DNA of 64,000 nucleotides from an uncultured Pelagibacteraceae bacterium (GTDB lineage: Bacteria; Pseudomonadota; Alphaproteobacteria; Pelagibacterales; Pelagibacteraceae). Within the stretch, counting starts at the first letter, position 1, and each line of letters opens with the position of its first letter. Shown here piece after piece: positions 11,010 to 22,522 of the stretch. The translations under genes and the position numbers were made by a program. Location of the stretch: the NCBI GenBank assembly GCA_902614975.1, contig CACMND010000002.1, positions 104,734 through 168,733 on the forward strand, in the 5' to 3' direction. The notes under the pieces were generated by a model. That model did not search any database. It saw only the letters and a program-made list of their open reading frames with translations, and was not told the DNA's origin.

Positions 11010-13763
11010 ATGAGCAAGGAACATATAAATTTACCTAAAACAAAATTCTCAATGAAGGCAAATTTGCCAAATAAGGAGCCAAATTACATAGAATTTTGGA
11101 AGAAAATTGACCTTTACAATTTGTTAAGACAAAAAAGTAAAGGGCAAGAAAAATTCGTACTTCATGATGGGCCTCCATACGCAAATGGAAATATTCATAT
11201 GGGTACCGCTTTGAATAAAATCTTAAAAGACATAATTACAAAATTTCATCAAATGGATGGTAAAGACTCAGTTTATGTTCCTGGATGGGATTGCCATGGT
11301 TTGCCCATTGAGTGGAAAATTGAAGAACAGTACAAAAAGAATAAAAAAAATAAAAATGATGTTCCAATTATTGAATTCAGAAAAGAATGTAGAGAATTTG
11401 CAAATAAATGGATAGACGTGCATAAGGGAGAATTTACAAGACTTGGGGTAATCGGTGATTGGGAAAATTACTATTCAACAATGTCATTTGATGCTGAAGC
11501 TCAAATAGTTAGAGAGCTTGGAAAATTTCTTAAAGAAGGAAGCCTTTATAGAGGTTACAAGCCAGTTCTTTGGTCAACTGTTGAAAAAACAGCTTTAGCG
11601 GATGCAGAGGTTGAATACATGGATCATGTTTCAGATACGATTTATGCAGCATTCAAAGTGAAAGTTTCAAATTTAGATATAATTGATGGTGCTGATGTAA
11701 TAATTTGGACGACAACTCCATGGACTATTCCTGCAAATAAAGCTTTAGCTTACAATGCTGGCCTAAAGTATGTTTTACTTGAAATAAATGATAACAAAAA
11801 TTTTATTGATAGAAAAATAGTAATTGCAAAAGACCTACTAGAACCTTTTAAAAAAGATACTTCTATTGAAAATATAAAAGTTTTTAACGAATTTTTAGGA
11901 AAAGATTTAAAAGGTACAATTTGTAGCCATCCATTTTCTAAAATGGGATATGATTATGATATCCCAATGCTAGAAGCTAATTTTGTTACTACTGAACAAG
12001 GTACGGGTATCGTGCACTGCGCACCAAGCCATGGACCAGATGATTTTAATCTTTGTTTAAATAATAATATTAAAGCAATTGAAACAGTTGATGGTGATGG
12101 AAAATATACAAATGAAATTAAACATTTTGAAGGTTTACATATTTTTAAGGCCAATAACTTAATTATTGAAAAATTAAATGAGCAAAAAAATTTAATAACA
12201 AACGGAAAACTTACTCACTCCTATCCCCATTCTTGGAGATCAAAAGCTCCACTAGTTCATAGAGCAACTCCGCAATGGTTTATTTCTATGGAAAGCCATG
12301 GATTAAGAGATAAAGCATTAAAAGCCATCGATAATACAGATTTTTATCCTTCAAAAGGAAAAGAAAGAATAAAATCAATGATTGAAACTAGGCCTGATTG
12401 GTGTGTATCAAGACAGAGAGTTTGGGGTGTCCCGCTACCAATTTTTATCTCAAAAAAAACAGGTGATGTTTTAGTTGATGATGAAGTTTTTGAAAATATT
12501 GCAAAAATTTACGAAAAAGAAGGTTCTGATTGTTGGTTTAATGAAGATTATCAGATCTTTCTTGGAGATAAGTATAAAGCAGAAGATTATGAAAAATTAT
12601 CAGATATAGTTGAGGTTTGGTTTGACAGTGGATCCACTCATTCTTTTGTCTTAGAAAAAAGAGATGACCTTAAATGGCCTGCATCGATGTATTTAGAGGG
12701 TTCAGATCAACATAGAGGATGGTTTCATTCTTCATTACTAGAGTCATGTGGAACAAGAGGTGTTGCTCCCTTTGAAAGCATTCTTTCTCATGGTTTTGTT
12801 GTAGATGGAAAAGGTCTAAAAATGTCAAAGTCAACAGGTAACGTTATTGCTCCACAAGATATATTAAAAAAATATGGAGCTGATATATTAAGAATTTGGG
12901 TTGCATCTTCAAATTATGCTGAAGATTTAAGAATAGATTATTCAATTTTAGATCAACACGCTGAGTCTTATAGAAAAATTAGAAATACATTTAGATATCT
13001 ATTAGGAAATATTCAAGATCAATACGAAAATCTTGATCTAGAAAAAGTTAAATTTGAAAACTTTGATTCTCTTGAAAAATTTATGCTTCATAGAATTTAT
13101 ACAATAAATGAGAATTTTAAAAATAATTTTAAAGTTTATAACTTCCATAATTTATACAAAGAATTACTAAATTTTTGCACAGTTGAGCTTTCTGCTTTTT
13201 ATTTCGATATCAGGAAAGATACTCTATATTGTGACGCTTTAAATTCCGATAAAAGAAAGAACTGTATAACTCTTTTAAATATTATTTTGCAGTGTCTCCT
13301 AAAATGGTTTGCACCAATATTATCATTTACAACTGAAGAAATTTATCAACTAGTTAAAAAGGAAAAAGATAGCCAAAGTATCCATTTACAAAATTTCGTT
13401 TCAGTTCCTAATTCTTGGAACGATGAAGAACTTAGCTCAGATTGGGATTATGTTAAAAAAATTAGAGATGAGGCAAATATTTCAATAGAGAATATGAGAG
13501 CCGAAAAGTCAATTGGTTCAAGTTTAGAAGCAACAATTGAGATAAAATTAAATAAAGAATTTTACGATAAGGCAAAAAATATTAATTTTTCTGAAATTTG
13601 TATAACCTCATCTGCCTCTGTAATTAAAGATGAAAATTTAAAAAATAGTATTGATGTAGTTGCAAAAAAGGCCCAAGGAAATAAATGTCCTATTTGTTGG
13701 AAAATTTTTGAAACGAGTTGTGAAAGACCAAATTGTGGACTTTTAAATACTAATGGGAAATGA
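11010..13763 (+). CDS. ileS: Isoleucine--tRNA ligase
   Basis: [33 protein letters not shown]-terminal zinc motif CPICWKIF...C...C. Confidence 0.98.
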   Translation: MSKEHINLPKTKFSMKANLPNKEPNYIEFWKKIDLYNLLRQKSKGQEKFVLHDGPPYANGNIHMGTALNKILKDIITKFHQMDGKDSVYVPGWDCHGLPIEWKIEEQYKKNKKNKNDVPIIEFRKECREFANKWIDVHKGEFTRLGVIGDWENYYSTMSFDAEAQIVRELGKFLKEGSLYRGYKPVLWSTVEKTALADAEVEYMDHVSDTIYAAFKVKVSNLDIIDGADVIIWTTTPWTIPANKALAYNAGLKYVLLEINDNKNFIDRKIVIAKDLLEPFKKDTSIENIKVFNEFLGKDLKGTICSHPFSKMGYDYDIPMLEANFVTTEQGTGIVHCAPSHGPDDFNLCLNNNIKAIETVDGDGKYTNEIKHFEGLHIFKANNLIIEKLNEQKNLITNGKLTHSYPHSWRSKAPLVHRATPQWFISMESHGLRDKALKAIDNTDFYPSKGKERIKSMIETRPDWCVSRQRVWGVPLPIFISKKTGDVLVDDEVFENIAKIYEKEGSDCWFNEDYQIFLGDKYKAEDYEKLSDIVEVWFDSGSTHSFVLEKRDDLKWPASMYLEGSDQHRGWFHSSLLESCGTRGVAPFESILSHGFVVDGKGLKMSKSTGNVIAPQDILKKYGADILRIWVASSNYAEDLRIDYSILDQHAESYRKIRNTFRYLLGNIQDQYENLDLEKVKFENFDSLEKFMLHRIYTINENFKNNFKVYNFHNLYKELLNFCTVELSAFYFDIRKDTLYCDALNSDKRKNCITLLNIILQCLLKWFAPILSFTTEEIYQLVKKEKDSQSIHLQNFVSVPNSWNDEELSSDWDYVKKIRDEANISIENMRAEKSIGSSLEATIEIKLNKEFYDKAKNINFSEICITSSASVIKDENLKNSIDVVAKKAQGNKCPICWKIFETSCERPNCGLLNTNGK

Positions 13764-14250
13764 AAAATTAAATAAACTTCTTATAGGTTTTGTATTTTTA
13801 GTTGTTTGTTTTGCTTTAGATAGACTATCAAAAATTTATATTCTAAATGTTTTAAATAATGAAGGACAAGTTGATTTTTATATAAATCAATTTTTAAATA
13901 TTTATTTGGTATGGAATACAGGTATTGGATTTGGTTTATTTTCTTCAGAAAATCAAATTTTCTATAATATCTTTACTACAATTATAGTTATTATAAATTT
14001 GGTAATATTGTATTTCGCTTTGATTGAATCAAAAATTAAATCATTTTTTTTAATGATTATATTAGGAGGTTCATTAGGAAACTTGTTTGACCGCATCTAT
14101 TACAGAGCTGTCCCGGACTTTATAGATTTAAATTTTCATGGATATCATTGGTTTATCTTTAATGTTGCTGATATATTTATATCAATTGGTATTATATGCC
14201 TTATTTTTTCTGAATTTATAATTTATAAAAAAAAAAATAATGAGAAATAA
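13753..14250 (+). CDS. lspA: Lipoprotein signal peptidase
   Basis: Four TM segments, [29 protein letters not shown]; overlaps ileS. Confidence 0.93.
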   Translation: MGNEKLNKLLIGFVFLVVCFALDRLSKIYILNVLNNEGQVDFYINQFLNIYLVWNTGIGFGLFSSENQIFYNIFTTIIVIINLVILYFALIESKIKSFFLMIILGGSLGNLFDRIYYRAVPDFIDLNFHGYHWFIFNVADIFISIGIICLIFSEFIIYKKKNNEK

Positions 14251-14554
14251 ATTAAATTTAATTTTACTAATTCTTTTAATACCCATTCTTATAAATTGTA
14301 GCGGGGTTAAAGAAGCTTTAGAGGGTCAAAAAAGATCAAATCAGAGTGATGAGTTTTTGGTAAAAAAAAAGAACCCTTTGCAAATGCCTCCAGATATAAA
14401 TAAACTGCCACAACCAGGTGATGGTCAAGAGATGAAAGATACATCTAAGGAAAATGATGTAAAAAAATTACTTCAAATTAAAGAGACAAATAATACTGAC
14501 ACCTTTAAAAGTGGCTCAGGATTATTAAGTAATATGAAAAAAAAAATCCAATAA
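14240..14554 (+). CDS. Small lipoprotein, DUF3035-like
   Basis: Lipobox-like [23 protein letters not shown]; directly downstream of lspA. Confidence 0.65.
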   Translation: MRNKLNLILLILLIPILINCSGVKEALEGQKRSNQSDEFLVKKKNPLQMPPDINKLPQPGDGQEMKDTSKENDVKKLLQIKETNNTDTFKSGSGLLSNMKKKIQ

Positions 14555-14557
14555 CTG

Positions 14558-15730
14558 ATGGAGACAGAAAATATTATTTATAAAAAATTTAATAATAGAA
14601 AAAAATTAACTAATAAAAAAAAAATTTCAAATTTTTTAAATTTTAAAACATTACTCAATAAATATCCTTTATTAAAATCTCTGACTTACGAATACAGCTA
14701 TTCATTTAAAAAAAAAGACTTAAAAAATTTGAAAAATTATCAAGAGTTTAACTTGATAGGAATGGGTGGTTCAGCTTTAGGTGCGGAAGCTATATATGAT
14801 TTTCTAAGTCATAAGATAAAAAAAAAATTTTTCTTTTTTAGCAATTTACAAAATTTTAAAATATCTAAACCTAATAAAAAACGTGTAAATATAATTATAT
14901 CAAAGTCAGGAAACACTTTAGAGACAGTTTCAAATTTAAATTTAATTTTAACTAAACAAAAAACAAATAGAAATTTGATAATCACAGAAAATAAAAAAAA
15001 TATTCTAAGAGTTATGGCATATAAGCTTAAATCTGATGTTTTGGATCATAAAAATTACATTGGAGGAAGATATTCAGTATTATCTGAAGTTGGGATGGTC
15101 CCAGCCGAATTGATGGGATTAAATGAAAAAAAATTTAAACGATTAAATTATTTAATTAAGAACAAAGGATTTATTAATTTTTTAGTCCAAAATGTTTCTT
15201 CAATTTACTCAAATATTATCCAGGGAAAAAAAAATTCTGTTCTCTTAAATTATGATGAAAAATTAAATAATTTTTTAAAATGGTATCAACAATTATCTGC
15301 TGAGAGCTTAGGAAAAAAAGGTAAGGGCTATTTTCCTATAATTTCTACAATGCCAAAGGATAATCATAGTCTTCTGCAACTTTATTTGGACGGTCCGAAA
15401 AATAATTTCTTTAGTTTTTTTATTTCTAAAGAAATAAATTCATTTAAATTTAATGAAGCTTATTTAATTAATGAATTATCACATTTAAAAAAGAAAAACA
15501 TATATGAAGTATTGAATGCTCAAAAAAAAGCTACACAAAACGTATTTAATAAAAAAAAATTATCATTTAGAAGTTTTGAAATTATTAATAGGAGTGAGGA
15601 AACTCTTGGTGAACTTTTTACATTTTTTATTTTAGAAACTCTATTATTAGGCTCCTTATTAAAAGTTAACCCAGTTAACCAACCCTCTGTTGAATTAATT
15701 AAAATTGAAACAAAAAATATTCTAAAATAG
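14558..15730 (+). CDS. pgi: Glucose-6-phosphate isomerase (short form)
   Basis: LIGMGGSALGAEA, IISKSGNTLET, WYQQLSAESLGKKGKG; 390 aa. Confidence 0.8.
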   Translation: METENIIYKKFNNRKKLTNKKKISNFLNFKTLLNKYPLLKSLTYEYSYSFKKKDLKNLKNYQEFNLIGMGGSALGAEAIYDFLSHKIKKKFFFFSNLQNFKISKPNKKRVNIIISKSGNTLETVSNLNLILTKQKTNRNLIITENKKNILRVMAYKLKSDVLDHKNYIGGRYSVLSEVGMVPAELMGLNEKKFKRLNYLIKNKGFINFLVQNVSSIYSNIIQGKKNSVLLNYDEKLNNFLKWYQQLSAESLGKKGKGYFPIISTMPKDNHSLLQLYLDGPKNNFFSFFISKEINSFKFNEAYLINELSHLKKKNIYEVLNAQKKATQNVFNKKKLSFRSFEIINRSEETLGELFTFFILETLLLGSLLKVNPVNQPSVELIKIETKNILK

Positions 15731-16288
15731 AAATTTACCGAATATTATTTTTGATAATCCATAAGTTTTTTCTCTCAAAATTTTAAAATCTTCAACAAAA
15801 TTTTCTTTAAACTTCTTATTCCTATGGATAATTATTAGTGTATTTTTTTGTGCAATTTTTAAGTCTATAATTTTTCTTAATAATTTATTTATATTTTTAT
15901 CTTTGAAAGGTGGATCTAAATAAATCAAATCAATTTTCATATTATCTATATTTTCTTTTAATATTTTGTAGGCATCCATTTCTCTGATTACTGAATTTTG
16001 TTTGAGCCCTAACTCGTTAAGATTTTCTTCTAAAATTTTTAATGAAGGTTTATAACTCTCAAAAAAATAAACTTTTTTTACACCTCTAGATAGGCATTCG
16101 ATACCAAATGATCCTGAACCAGAGAATAAATCTAAGACAATGTTATTATCAAAATTAGTTTTTTCATTTTTAGAATGTTCTAAAATATTAAATATTGACT
16201 CTCGCACCATATCTTTCAGTGGTCTCGTTGTTCTATCCGTAGGGTTTTGGATTAATTTTCCTCTGAGTTTTCCTCCTATTACTCTCAT
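15722..16288 (-). CDS. rsmD: 16S rRNA (guanine966-N2)-methyltransferase RsmD
   Basis: MRVIGGKLRGKL, RPLKDMVRESIFNIL, LDLFSGSGSFGIECLSRG, LDPPF. Confidence 0.92.
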   Translation of the reverse strand: MRVIGGKLRGKLIQNPTDRTTRPLKDMVRESIFNILEHSKNEKTNFDNNIVLDLFSGSGSFGIECLSRGVKKVYFFESYKPSLKILEENLNELGLKQNSVIREMDAYKILKENIDNMKIDLIYLDPPFKDKNINKLLRKIIDLKIAQKNTLIIIHRNKKFKENFVEDFKILREKTYGLSKIIFGKFLF

Positions 16289-17550
16289 TCATCTATCACC
16301 TTGTGACCTATATCTGACCTATAAAAACCATCTTCCCAATTTAATTTTTTAATTTGGTTGATAATTTCCTTTCTGCTTGTTGAAAAACTATTCGAGAAAT
16401 TTACAAAATTTAGCACTCGACCACCAACTGCTAATATTTTATTTTCTGAACTTTTTGTACCAGCATGAAAAATAAAACTATCTTTACTTGATTTAAATTC
16501 TTTCAAATTTTTAATCTCTACATTTTTATTATATTTTTCAGGATATCCCTTAGAGCATAATGCTATGCACATACTCTTTTTATTTTTCCATTTTATTTCT
16601 TGTGTATATAACTTTGAATTACAACAGGCATTTATAATTTCCAATAAATCACAGTCAATCAACGGCAATATAGTTTGGCATTCAGGATCACCCATTCTAA
16701 CATTATATTCAATCAAGTATGGTTCATTATTTTTTATCATTAAGCCGGCATACAAAAAACCAATATATTTCTCATTCATTTCATTAACGGCTTTTAATGT
16801 TGGCTCAATGATTTTTTTTAAAACTTTTTTCTCTAAATCGTTGTTAATTAAGCTCGAAGGCGAATAGGCTCCCATGCCCCCTGTATTCTTACCAGTATCA
16901 CCTTCACCAACTCTTTTATGGTCTTGAGCTGTATTAAAAGTTTTATAACTAATTCCATCAGAAATAATAAAAAAACTCATCTCATCACCTTCAAGAAATT
17001 CTTCAATTAATAATTGATCAGTTTTACCAAATTTACCATCAAATATTTCATTAACTGCAGTTTTGGCCTCATCAAGATTTTTACAAATATAAACACCTTT
17101 ACCTGCAGCAAGAACATCTGCTTTTACAACAAGAGGAAAATTAGAAGATGATAGAAATACAAAAGAGTCTTCTTTGGATTTGCAAATTTTAAATTTAGCA
17201 GTTGGTATATTAAATTTTTTACAAATTTTTTTAGTAAATATTTTTGAACCTTCTAATTGGGCAACTTTTTTTCTAGGACCAAAAACTTTGATATTTTTTG
17301 CTTCTAGGAAATCCACTAATCCTTCCACTAATGGTTTTTCTGGACCTACAACTACCAATTCAATTTGTTCTTTATTGATAAAATCATGTAAGTCTTGAAA
17401 ATTCTCTAAATTAAGATCAATATTTAAAGATATTTCTTCAGTACCAGCATTACCAGGTATTGAGTATATTTTTGTTATTTTTTTTGAATTACTTAATTGA
17501 TGAGCTAAAGCATGTTCTCGTCCCCCGCTACCAATAATTGCAATTTTCAT
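16285..17550 (-). CDS. purD: Phosphoribosylamine--glycine ligase
   Basis: IGSGGREHALAHQL, GPEKPLVEGLVD, KADVLAAGKGVYI, EYNVRMGDPECQ. Confidence 0.97.
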   Translation of the reverse strand: MKIAIIGSGGREHALAHQLSNSKKITKIYSIPGNAGTEEISLNIDLNLENFQDLHDFINKEQIELVVVGPEKPLVEGLVDFLEAKNIKVFGPRKKVAQLEGSKIFTKKICKKFNIPTAKFKICKSKEDSFVFLSSSNFPLVVKADVLAAGKGVYICKNLDEAKTAVNEIFDGKFGKTDQLLIEEFLEGDEMSFFIISDGISYKTFNTAQDHKRVGEGDTGKNTGGMGAYSPSSLINNDLEKKVLKKIIEPTLKAVNEMNEKYIGFLYAGLMIKNNEPYLIEYNVRMGDPECQTILPLIDCDLLEIINACCNSKLYTQEIKWKNKKSMCIALCSKGYPEKYNKNVEIKNLKEFKSSKDSFIFHAGTKSSENKILAVGGRVLNFVNFSNSFSTSRKEIINQIKKLNWEDGFYRSDIGHKVIDE

Positions 17551-17572
17551 TTAGTAAATATATATCTTAAAT

Positions 17573-17770
17573 ATGTTAAATAAGTTAGCTAAATTAAAAT
17601 ACCTAGCAAACAATTTTGAAATAGTTGAGGAAGGTGATCATGTGATTTGTGCTATTTCACAAAAAAAAATACCGCTTGAAAATTTAACTTATTGGAACGT
17701 TGAAGAGCAGGAAGCTTACTTTTCATATGTCGAGGCTTCCAAAAAAAGAGATTTATTAAATAAAAACTGA
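17573..17770 (+). CDS. DUF2093 small protein
   Basis: VEEGDHVICAISQKKIPLENLTYWNVEEQEAYFS, typical of the alphaproteobacterial DUF2093 family. Confidence 0.75.
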   Translation: MLNKLAKLKYLANNFEIVEEGDHVICAISQKKIPLENLTYWNVEEQEAYFSYVEASKKRDLLNKN

Positions 17771-18631
17771 TTATTTTTTCCATCTATCGTGTGTCCAGAT
17801 CCATTGATCTATATTTTTTAAAATCATTTTTTCGAGTATCTTATTTAGATGTTCCGTGATCTCCTTAATAGATTTATTGCTGCCAATTTTTATTGGTTTA
17901 GATATAAACATTTTAAAATAATTATTTTTCCTTCTCTCTATGTATATAGGTACTAAATCACATTTGTATTTTTTAATTAACTGTGCGGGTATGGTCGTAG
18001 TACTTGCTGGTTTATCGAAAAAATTAATTTTTATACCTTCTCTAACTCTTTGATCTATCATTAAAGCCACGGAGTTACCTTTTTTTATATTTTCAATAAT
18101 TTGTCTTGTGCCAGATCTACCTTTTTTAATCTGATTTTTGCATATAAAATTTTCTCTTATTTCTTCCATAGTTTTATTTAAAAATACATTATTTAGTGGC
18201 CTGTAAATAGCACACAGATTTATGCCAGCCTTTTCTATTTGTAGAGCCATCAACTCAAAATTATTAAAATGACCAGATACAAACACAGCCCGTCTTTTTT
18301 CTTCCTTAATTTTGTTAAGGTTCTCAAGACCATCTATTTCAATAAATTTATTTAATTTGTTATTTCTAAATGCTTTGAGAAAAGGATATTCAGCAAGTAT
18401 TCTACCGTAGTTACCGTAAATTTTATCAATAATTGTATTATATTTTTCTTTGTCCACAATACCTGATTGGTCTAAATTATTTTCTATTAACTTTCTTGAT
18501 CTAAATATTGGTCCAAATAAGCGCCCAATAAAATTTCCTAAATTAGATCCATTTTTATAACCAATTATAATTAGTATAAAAAAAAATATTTTTATTAAAA
18601 TAAATTCAATTAAATAAAAAAACTTCCTCAT
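17771..18631 (-). CDS. Lysophospholipid/lipid A acyltransferase (LpxL/HtrB-like)
   Basis: FVSGHFNNFELMAL, MIDQRVREG, TTTIPAQL; adjacent to lpxK and waaA. Confidence 0.85.
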   Translation of the reverse strand: MRKFFYLIEFILIKIFFFILIIIGYKNGSNLGNFIGRLFGPIFRSRKLIENNLDQSGIVDKEKYNTIIDKIYGNYGRILAEYPFLKAFRNNKLNKFIEIDGLENLNKIKEEKRRAVFVSGHFNNFELMALQIEKAGINLCAIYRPLNNVFLNKTMEEIRENFICKNQIKKGRSGTRQIIENIKKGNSVALMIDQRVREGIKINFFDKPASTTTIPAQLIKKYKCDLVPIYIERRKNNYFKMFISKPIKIGSNKSIKEITEHLNKILEKMILKNIDQWIWTHDRWKK

Positions 18632-19551
18632 AATTTGTTTATTAAAAAATTTTTAAATTCTTTTTCTTTTTCAATATTTAATTCTATTTTTAAAAATTGG
18701 ATATTTTTTTTTTGTAAATTTGACAATCGATTATAATCTTTTTCTGTCGTTATAATTTTCAATTTATTCTTCTTAGCTATATTTTTTATATTATTTATAT
18801 CAGAACTTTTATATTTATAGTGGTCAGGAAATGTAATTATCTTGTTTATTTTAAAATTATACTTTTTTAATGTTTTCTGAAACTCTAATGGATTACCAAT
18901 ACCCGAAAACATTAAAAAATTGTTTTTTAATTTAAAAGACTTAAGATTTTTTGGAAAGTATTTTGCTCTAAACACTTTTAAATTTGGATTTAATCTCTTT
19001 AGAGTTTTTTCGAAACGTTTATTATTTTTTTCACCATTAAGAAATGCAAGATCATAATTTAAAATATTTGTAATTCTTTCCCTTAATGGCCCAGCAGGCA
19101 AAACTAGCCCATTTCCAACTAGCTCTGAACTATTAAAACAAGCAATAGAAATATCATAATTTAAACTTTTATCTTGTAAACCATCATCTAATATAGCTAA
19201 CTGGTAATTTTTTTTCTCAGCAATTCTCAGTGCGATATCTCTAAAACTTAAACAAATTAGATTTCCATATTTTGATAAAATATTTTGCTCATCAATTTGA
19301 TCAATATATCTTTTTTTAATAAATACAGTTTTAAACTTATATTTAAACATATCATTTATCTTTAAAACTAAAGGTGTTTTTCCAGTTCCACCTAAGTAAA
19401 TATTTCCAACACAGATTGTTTTTATTTTGAAATATTTTTTAACACTTAAAGATTTAAAAAAATTAAATATAATTGTTATCAAACTAAATGGTAAGAGTAA
19501 TAATGATATGAAATTGAAACTATCCCAAAAAATGGGTCTTTTTACTTTCAT
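18628..19551 (-). CDS. lpxK: Tetraacyldisaccharide 4'-kinase
   Basis: VGNIYLGGTGKTPLV, LDDGLQ, VLPAGPLRE, FSGIGNP, TTEKDYNRL. Confidence 0.95.
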   Translation of the reverse strand: MKVKRPIFWDSFNFISLLLLPFSLITIIFNFFKSLSVKKYFKIKTICVGNIYLGGTGKTPLVLKINDMFKYKFKTVFIKKRYIDQIDEQNILSKYGNLICLSFRDIALRIAEKKNYQLAILDDGLQDKSLNYDISIACFNSSELVGNGLVLPAGPLRERITNILNYDLAFLNGEKNNKRFEKTLKRLNPNLKVFRAKYFPKNLKSFKLKNNFLMFSGIGNPLEFQKTLKKYNFKINKIITFPDHYKYKSSDINNIKNIAKKNKLKIITTEKDYNRLSNLQKKNIQFLKIELNIEKEKEFKNFLINKL

Positions 19552-20780
19552 TATAAATAATTTTTAATTTCTTTAACGTTATTTTCAAAAATTTTAGTAC
19601 CTAAATAATTAATTTTATTAAGTTTAATATTTGATATTTTGTAATTATGTTTTTTTATAAATACCTTTTCCATTTGACCAATATTTTTAATCTCTGAAGA
19701 TATTTTTAAATTTTTTAATTCTTTATATATTTCTTTAAAATTATTTACTTTTTTACCATGCATCACGTAATTACCCATTCTTACAGCTTCTAATGGGTTT
19801 TGTCCTCCATGGTTTACTAAAGATCCACCAACAAATGTTACATTTGAAAGTCTTAAAAATTTTGACATTTCTCCGTATGTATTAACAATATATACGTCAC
19901 AATCATCAGACGGTTTATGTCCGCTTGATCTTTCGGTAACTATCAGTTTTAATTTTCTAAGTTCTTGTTTTATATCCTCTGATCTATTTATGTGACGTGG
20001 AACCAATATTGTAATTAAATTCTTAAACTTTTTCTTCAATTTTAAATGTAATTTTCCAATGATTTTCTCCTCGTTATAATGAGTGCTAGCTGCACAGAAT
20101 ACTTTTTTATTTTTAAAATATTTTTGAACATTTTTCTTCAAACTTTGTTTGTCATTTTTAAAATACTTTAAATTTCCAACAAATTTAATTTTTTTTACAC
20201 CCAATCTTTTTAAAAAATCTTGGGTTTCCTGATTTTGAGGTAAAGCTATAGTTATTTTACTGAAAACATTCTTTGCAAAAGATGAAAAGATTTGCCATCT
20301 TTTGAAACTTTTACTCGTAATTCTAGCATTGATTAAAATAAGAGGTATTTTTTTTGAATTTATTTTTTCATACATATTCGGCCAGATTTCAGAATCTACA
20401 AATATTGCGATTTTTGGTTTCCAATAATTTAAAAAGTTATTGCATATAAATCCGATATCAAATGGATAGTAAATATGATTTGTTTTCTTGAATTTTTTTT
20501 TTGCTATTATTGAAGCTGAACTTCGCGTGGAAGATGTTAGTAAAATTTTCTTTATTTTTTTATCTTTTTCAAACTCATTTATCAAAGGAAGAATACTCAT
20601 GATTTCACCTACACTTGCACCATGAAACCATACAGTTACACCAGATTTTTTTTTATTATAATAAGAATATTTTTCTAAGATTCTTTTTGCATCTTCCTTT
20701 CCTTTAATTATTCTAAAAATTAATATAAATGGTGAAATTAAAAAAAAAATAATTCCAAATATATTATACAAAAAATACAT
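19551..20780 (-). CDS. waaA: 3-deoxy-D-manno-octulosonic acid transferase
   Basis: WFHGASVGEIMSILPLI, DSEIWPNM, FVGGSLVNHGGQNPLEA. Confidence 0.94.
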   Translation of the reverse strand: MYFLYNIFGIIFFLISPFILIFRIIKGKEDAKRILEKYSYYNKKKSGVTVWFHGASVGEIMSILPLINEFEKDKKIKKILLTSSTRSSASIIAKKKFKKTNHIYYPFDIGFICNNFLNYWKPKIAIFVDSEIWPNMYEKINSKKIPLILINARITSKSFKRWQIFSSFAKNVFSKITIALPQNQETQDFLKRLGVKKIKFVGNLKYFKNDKQSLKKNVQKYFKNKKVFCAASTHYNEEKIIGKLHLKLKKKFKNLITILVPRHINRSEDIKQELRKLKLIVTERSSGHKPSDDCDVYIVNTYGEMSKFLRLSNVTFVGGSLVNHGGQNPLEAVRMGNYVMHGKKVNNFKEIYKELKNLKISSEIKNIGQMEKVFIKKHNYKISNIKLNKINYLGTKIFENNVKEIKNYL

Positions 20781-22522
20781 TAATTATTTTTAATTTGCCG
20801 TTCGTAAAAATTTTTATAAAGCGATGAGTTTTTGATAAGGTCATCATGTTTCCCTGAAGACTCTACGGATCCTTTATCTATTACATAAATTCTTTCTGAA
20901 TTAAGAATTGTTGATAGTCTGTGTGCAATAACTATGGTTGTTTTATTTTTTGTCAATTCCTCTATGGCCTTTTGTATTTTTTCTTCTGTTTCAGAGTCTA
21001 GAGATGAAGTTGCTTCGTCTAAAAGTATTATTTTGCTATTTTTCAACAAGGCTCTTGCAATCGAAAGTCTTTGTTTCTCACCCCCAGATAATTTCACTCC
21101 ATTTTCCCCAATTACAGTCTGAAATTTATTATCTAGTCTTTCAATAAAATCAGTACACATTGATATTTTTGCAGCTTTAAAAATTTCTTCATCATTTGCA
21201 TCTGGTTTTGCGTACTTAATATTATTAAAAATAGTATCATCAAATAGAGTAGTATTTTGATCAACTATAGATATTTCTTTTCTTAATGAATTCAGATTTA
21301 GGCCTTTTATCTTTTGATTATCTATTGTGATCTCACCTGAGTCAGCTTCATAAATTCTTGGTATCAAATTTAATAAAGTAGATTTTCCAGATCCACTATG
21401 ACCCACTAAAGCTGTCATTTTTTTTCCAACTATATCGATATTAATATTTTTAAGGACAATATTTTTAAGGTTTGACTTGTAACTAAAGTTAATGTTTTCA
21501 AATTTTATAGAAGCATTTTTTATCTCTAATGAATCTCCATTTTCATTAACTAATATTGTATTTTGTTGATCTATAATGGGTAGTATTCTTTTTCCAGCAG
21601 ATAAACCTTGGCCAAAAGCAACATTCACGTTGGCTAAGGATTTAACTGGTTGATATGCAAGCATCATTGCAGCTAAAAAAGAAAAGAAATTATTTATACT
21701 CAGCTGATCATTCATAATTAACTTACCAGAATAAAAAATTAATATTGCAATCATAATTCCGGTTACAACCTCCATAATAGGTGTTGACCTTATAAATACA
21801 CTATGAATTTTTATTGTTTTTTCTTTTAGGTCATTTACAAATTTTTCTGATCTTTCATTCTCATAATTTTCTCTTTGAAAAATTTTTATAATTTTATGGT
21901 TTTTAAAAAGATCGATTAAATATTTGTTTAAATCACCAGATTTTTCTTGTGCTTCTGTTGCAACTTTTACAATACGTTTACCTAACTTTTTAGCAGTGAT
22001 TGATGCTATAGGAAGCATTATCAAAGCTATAAGAGAAAGTTTCCAATTTTGAAAGAACATTACAAATAATAAACCAATAAGTGTTAATCCATCTTTAAAT
22101 AAGTTTAAAACCGCGTTACTTAACATTCCAGTTATTTGATTTACATCGAAGTTTAAATTTGAAATGTATTTTCCTGAATGTTTATCCTCAATTTTTTCAG
22201 TATCAGACTTTATAAAAGAATATAGCATATCAATTTGAATATTCTTTTTTACTTCCTCGGCCGTTTTTATCATCAAAATCTTTGCCAAATATAAAGATAT
22301 TCCTTTGGTAGCAAAGGCTATTATGATTAAAAGTGGTATTATAAAGATTAAAGTTTCATCTTTATTTATAAAAATTTTTTCTATTGCAGGATCAAGTAAC
22401 CATGCTATTGCAGATGTAGCACTGGCAACCAAAATAGAAAAAAATATAGCAAGAATTATTTTTTTGAGATGTTTTGATGTATAATCACTATACAATCTTT
22501 TTACAATATCGATATTTTTCAT
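20780..22522 (-). CDS. msbA: MsbA-type lipid A flippase ABC transporter
   Basis: TM domain plus ATPase: GHSGSGKSTLLNLIPR, LSGGEKQRLSIARALL, LLDEATSSLD; in the lpxK/waaA cluster. Confidence 0.9.
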   Translation of the reverse strand: MKNIDIVKRLYSDYTSKHLKKIILAIFFSILVASATSAIAWLLDPAIEKIFINKDETLIFIIPLLIIIAFATKGISLYLAKILMIKTAEEVKKNIQIDMLYSFIKSDTEKIEDKHSGKYISNLNFDVNQITGMLSNAVLNLFKDGLTLIGLLFVMFFQNWKLSLIALIMLPIASITAKKLGKRIVKVATEAQEKSGDLNKYLIDLFKNHKIIKIFQRENYENERSEKFVNDLKEKTIKIHSVFIRSTPIMEVVTGIMIAILIFYSGKLIMNDQLSINNFFSFLAAMMLAYQPVKSLANVNVAFGQGLSAGKRILPIIDQQNTILVNENGDSLEIKNASIKFENINFSYKSNLKNIVLKNINIDIVGKKMTALVGHSGSGKSTLLNLIPRIYEADSGEITIDNQKIKGLNLNSLRKEISIVDQNTTLFDDTIFNNIKYAKPDANDEEIFKAAKISMCTDFIERLDNKFQTVIGENGVKLSGGEKQRLSIARALLKNSKIILLDEATSSLDSETEEKIQKAIEELTKNKTTIVIAHRLSTILNSERIYVIDKGSVESSGKHDDLIKNSSLYKNFYERQIKNN

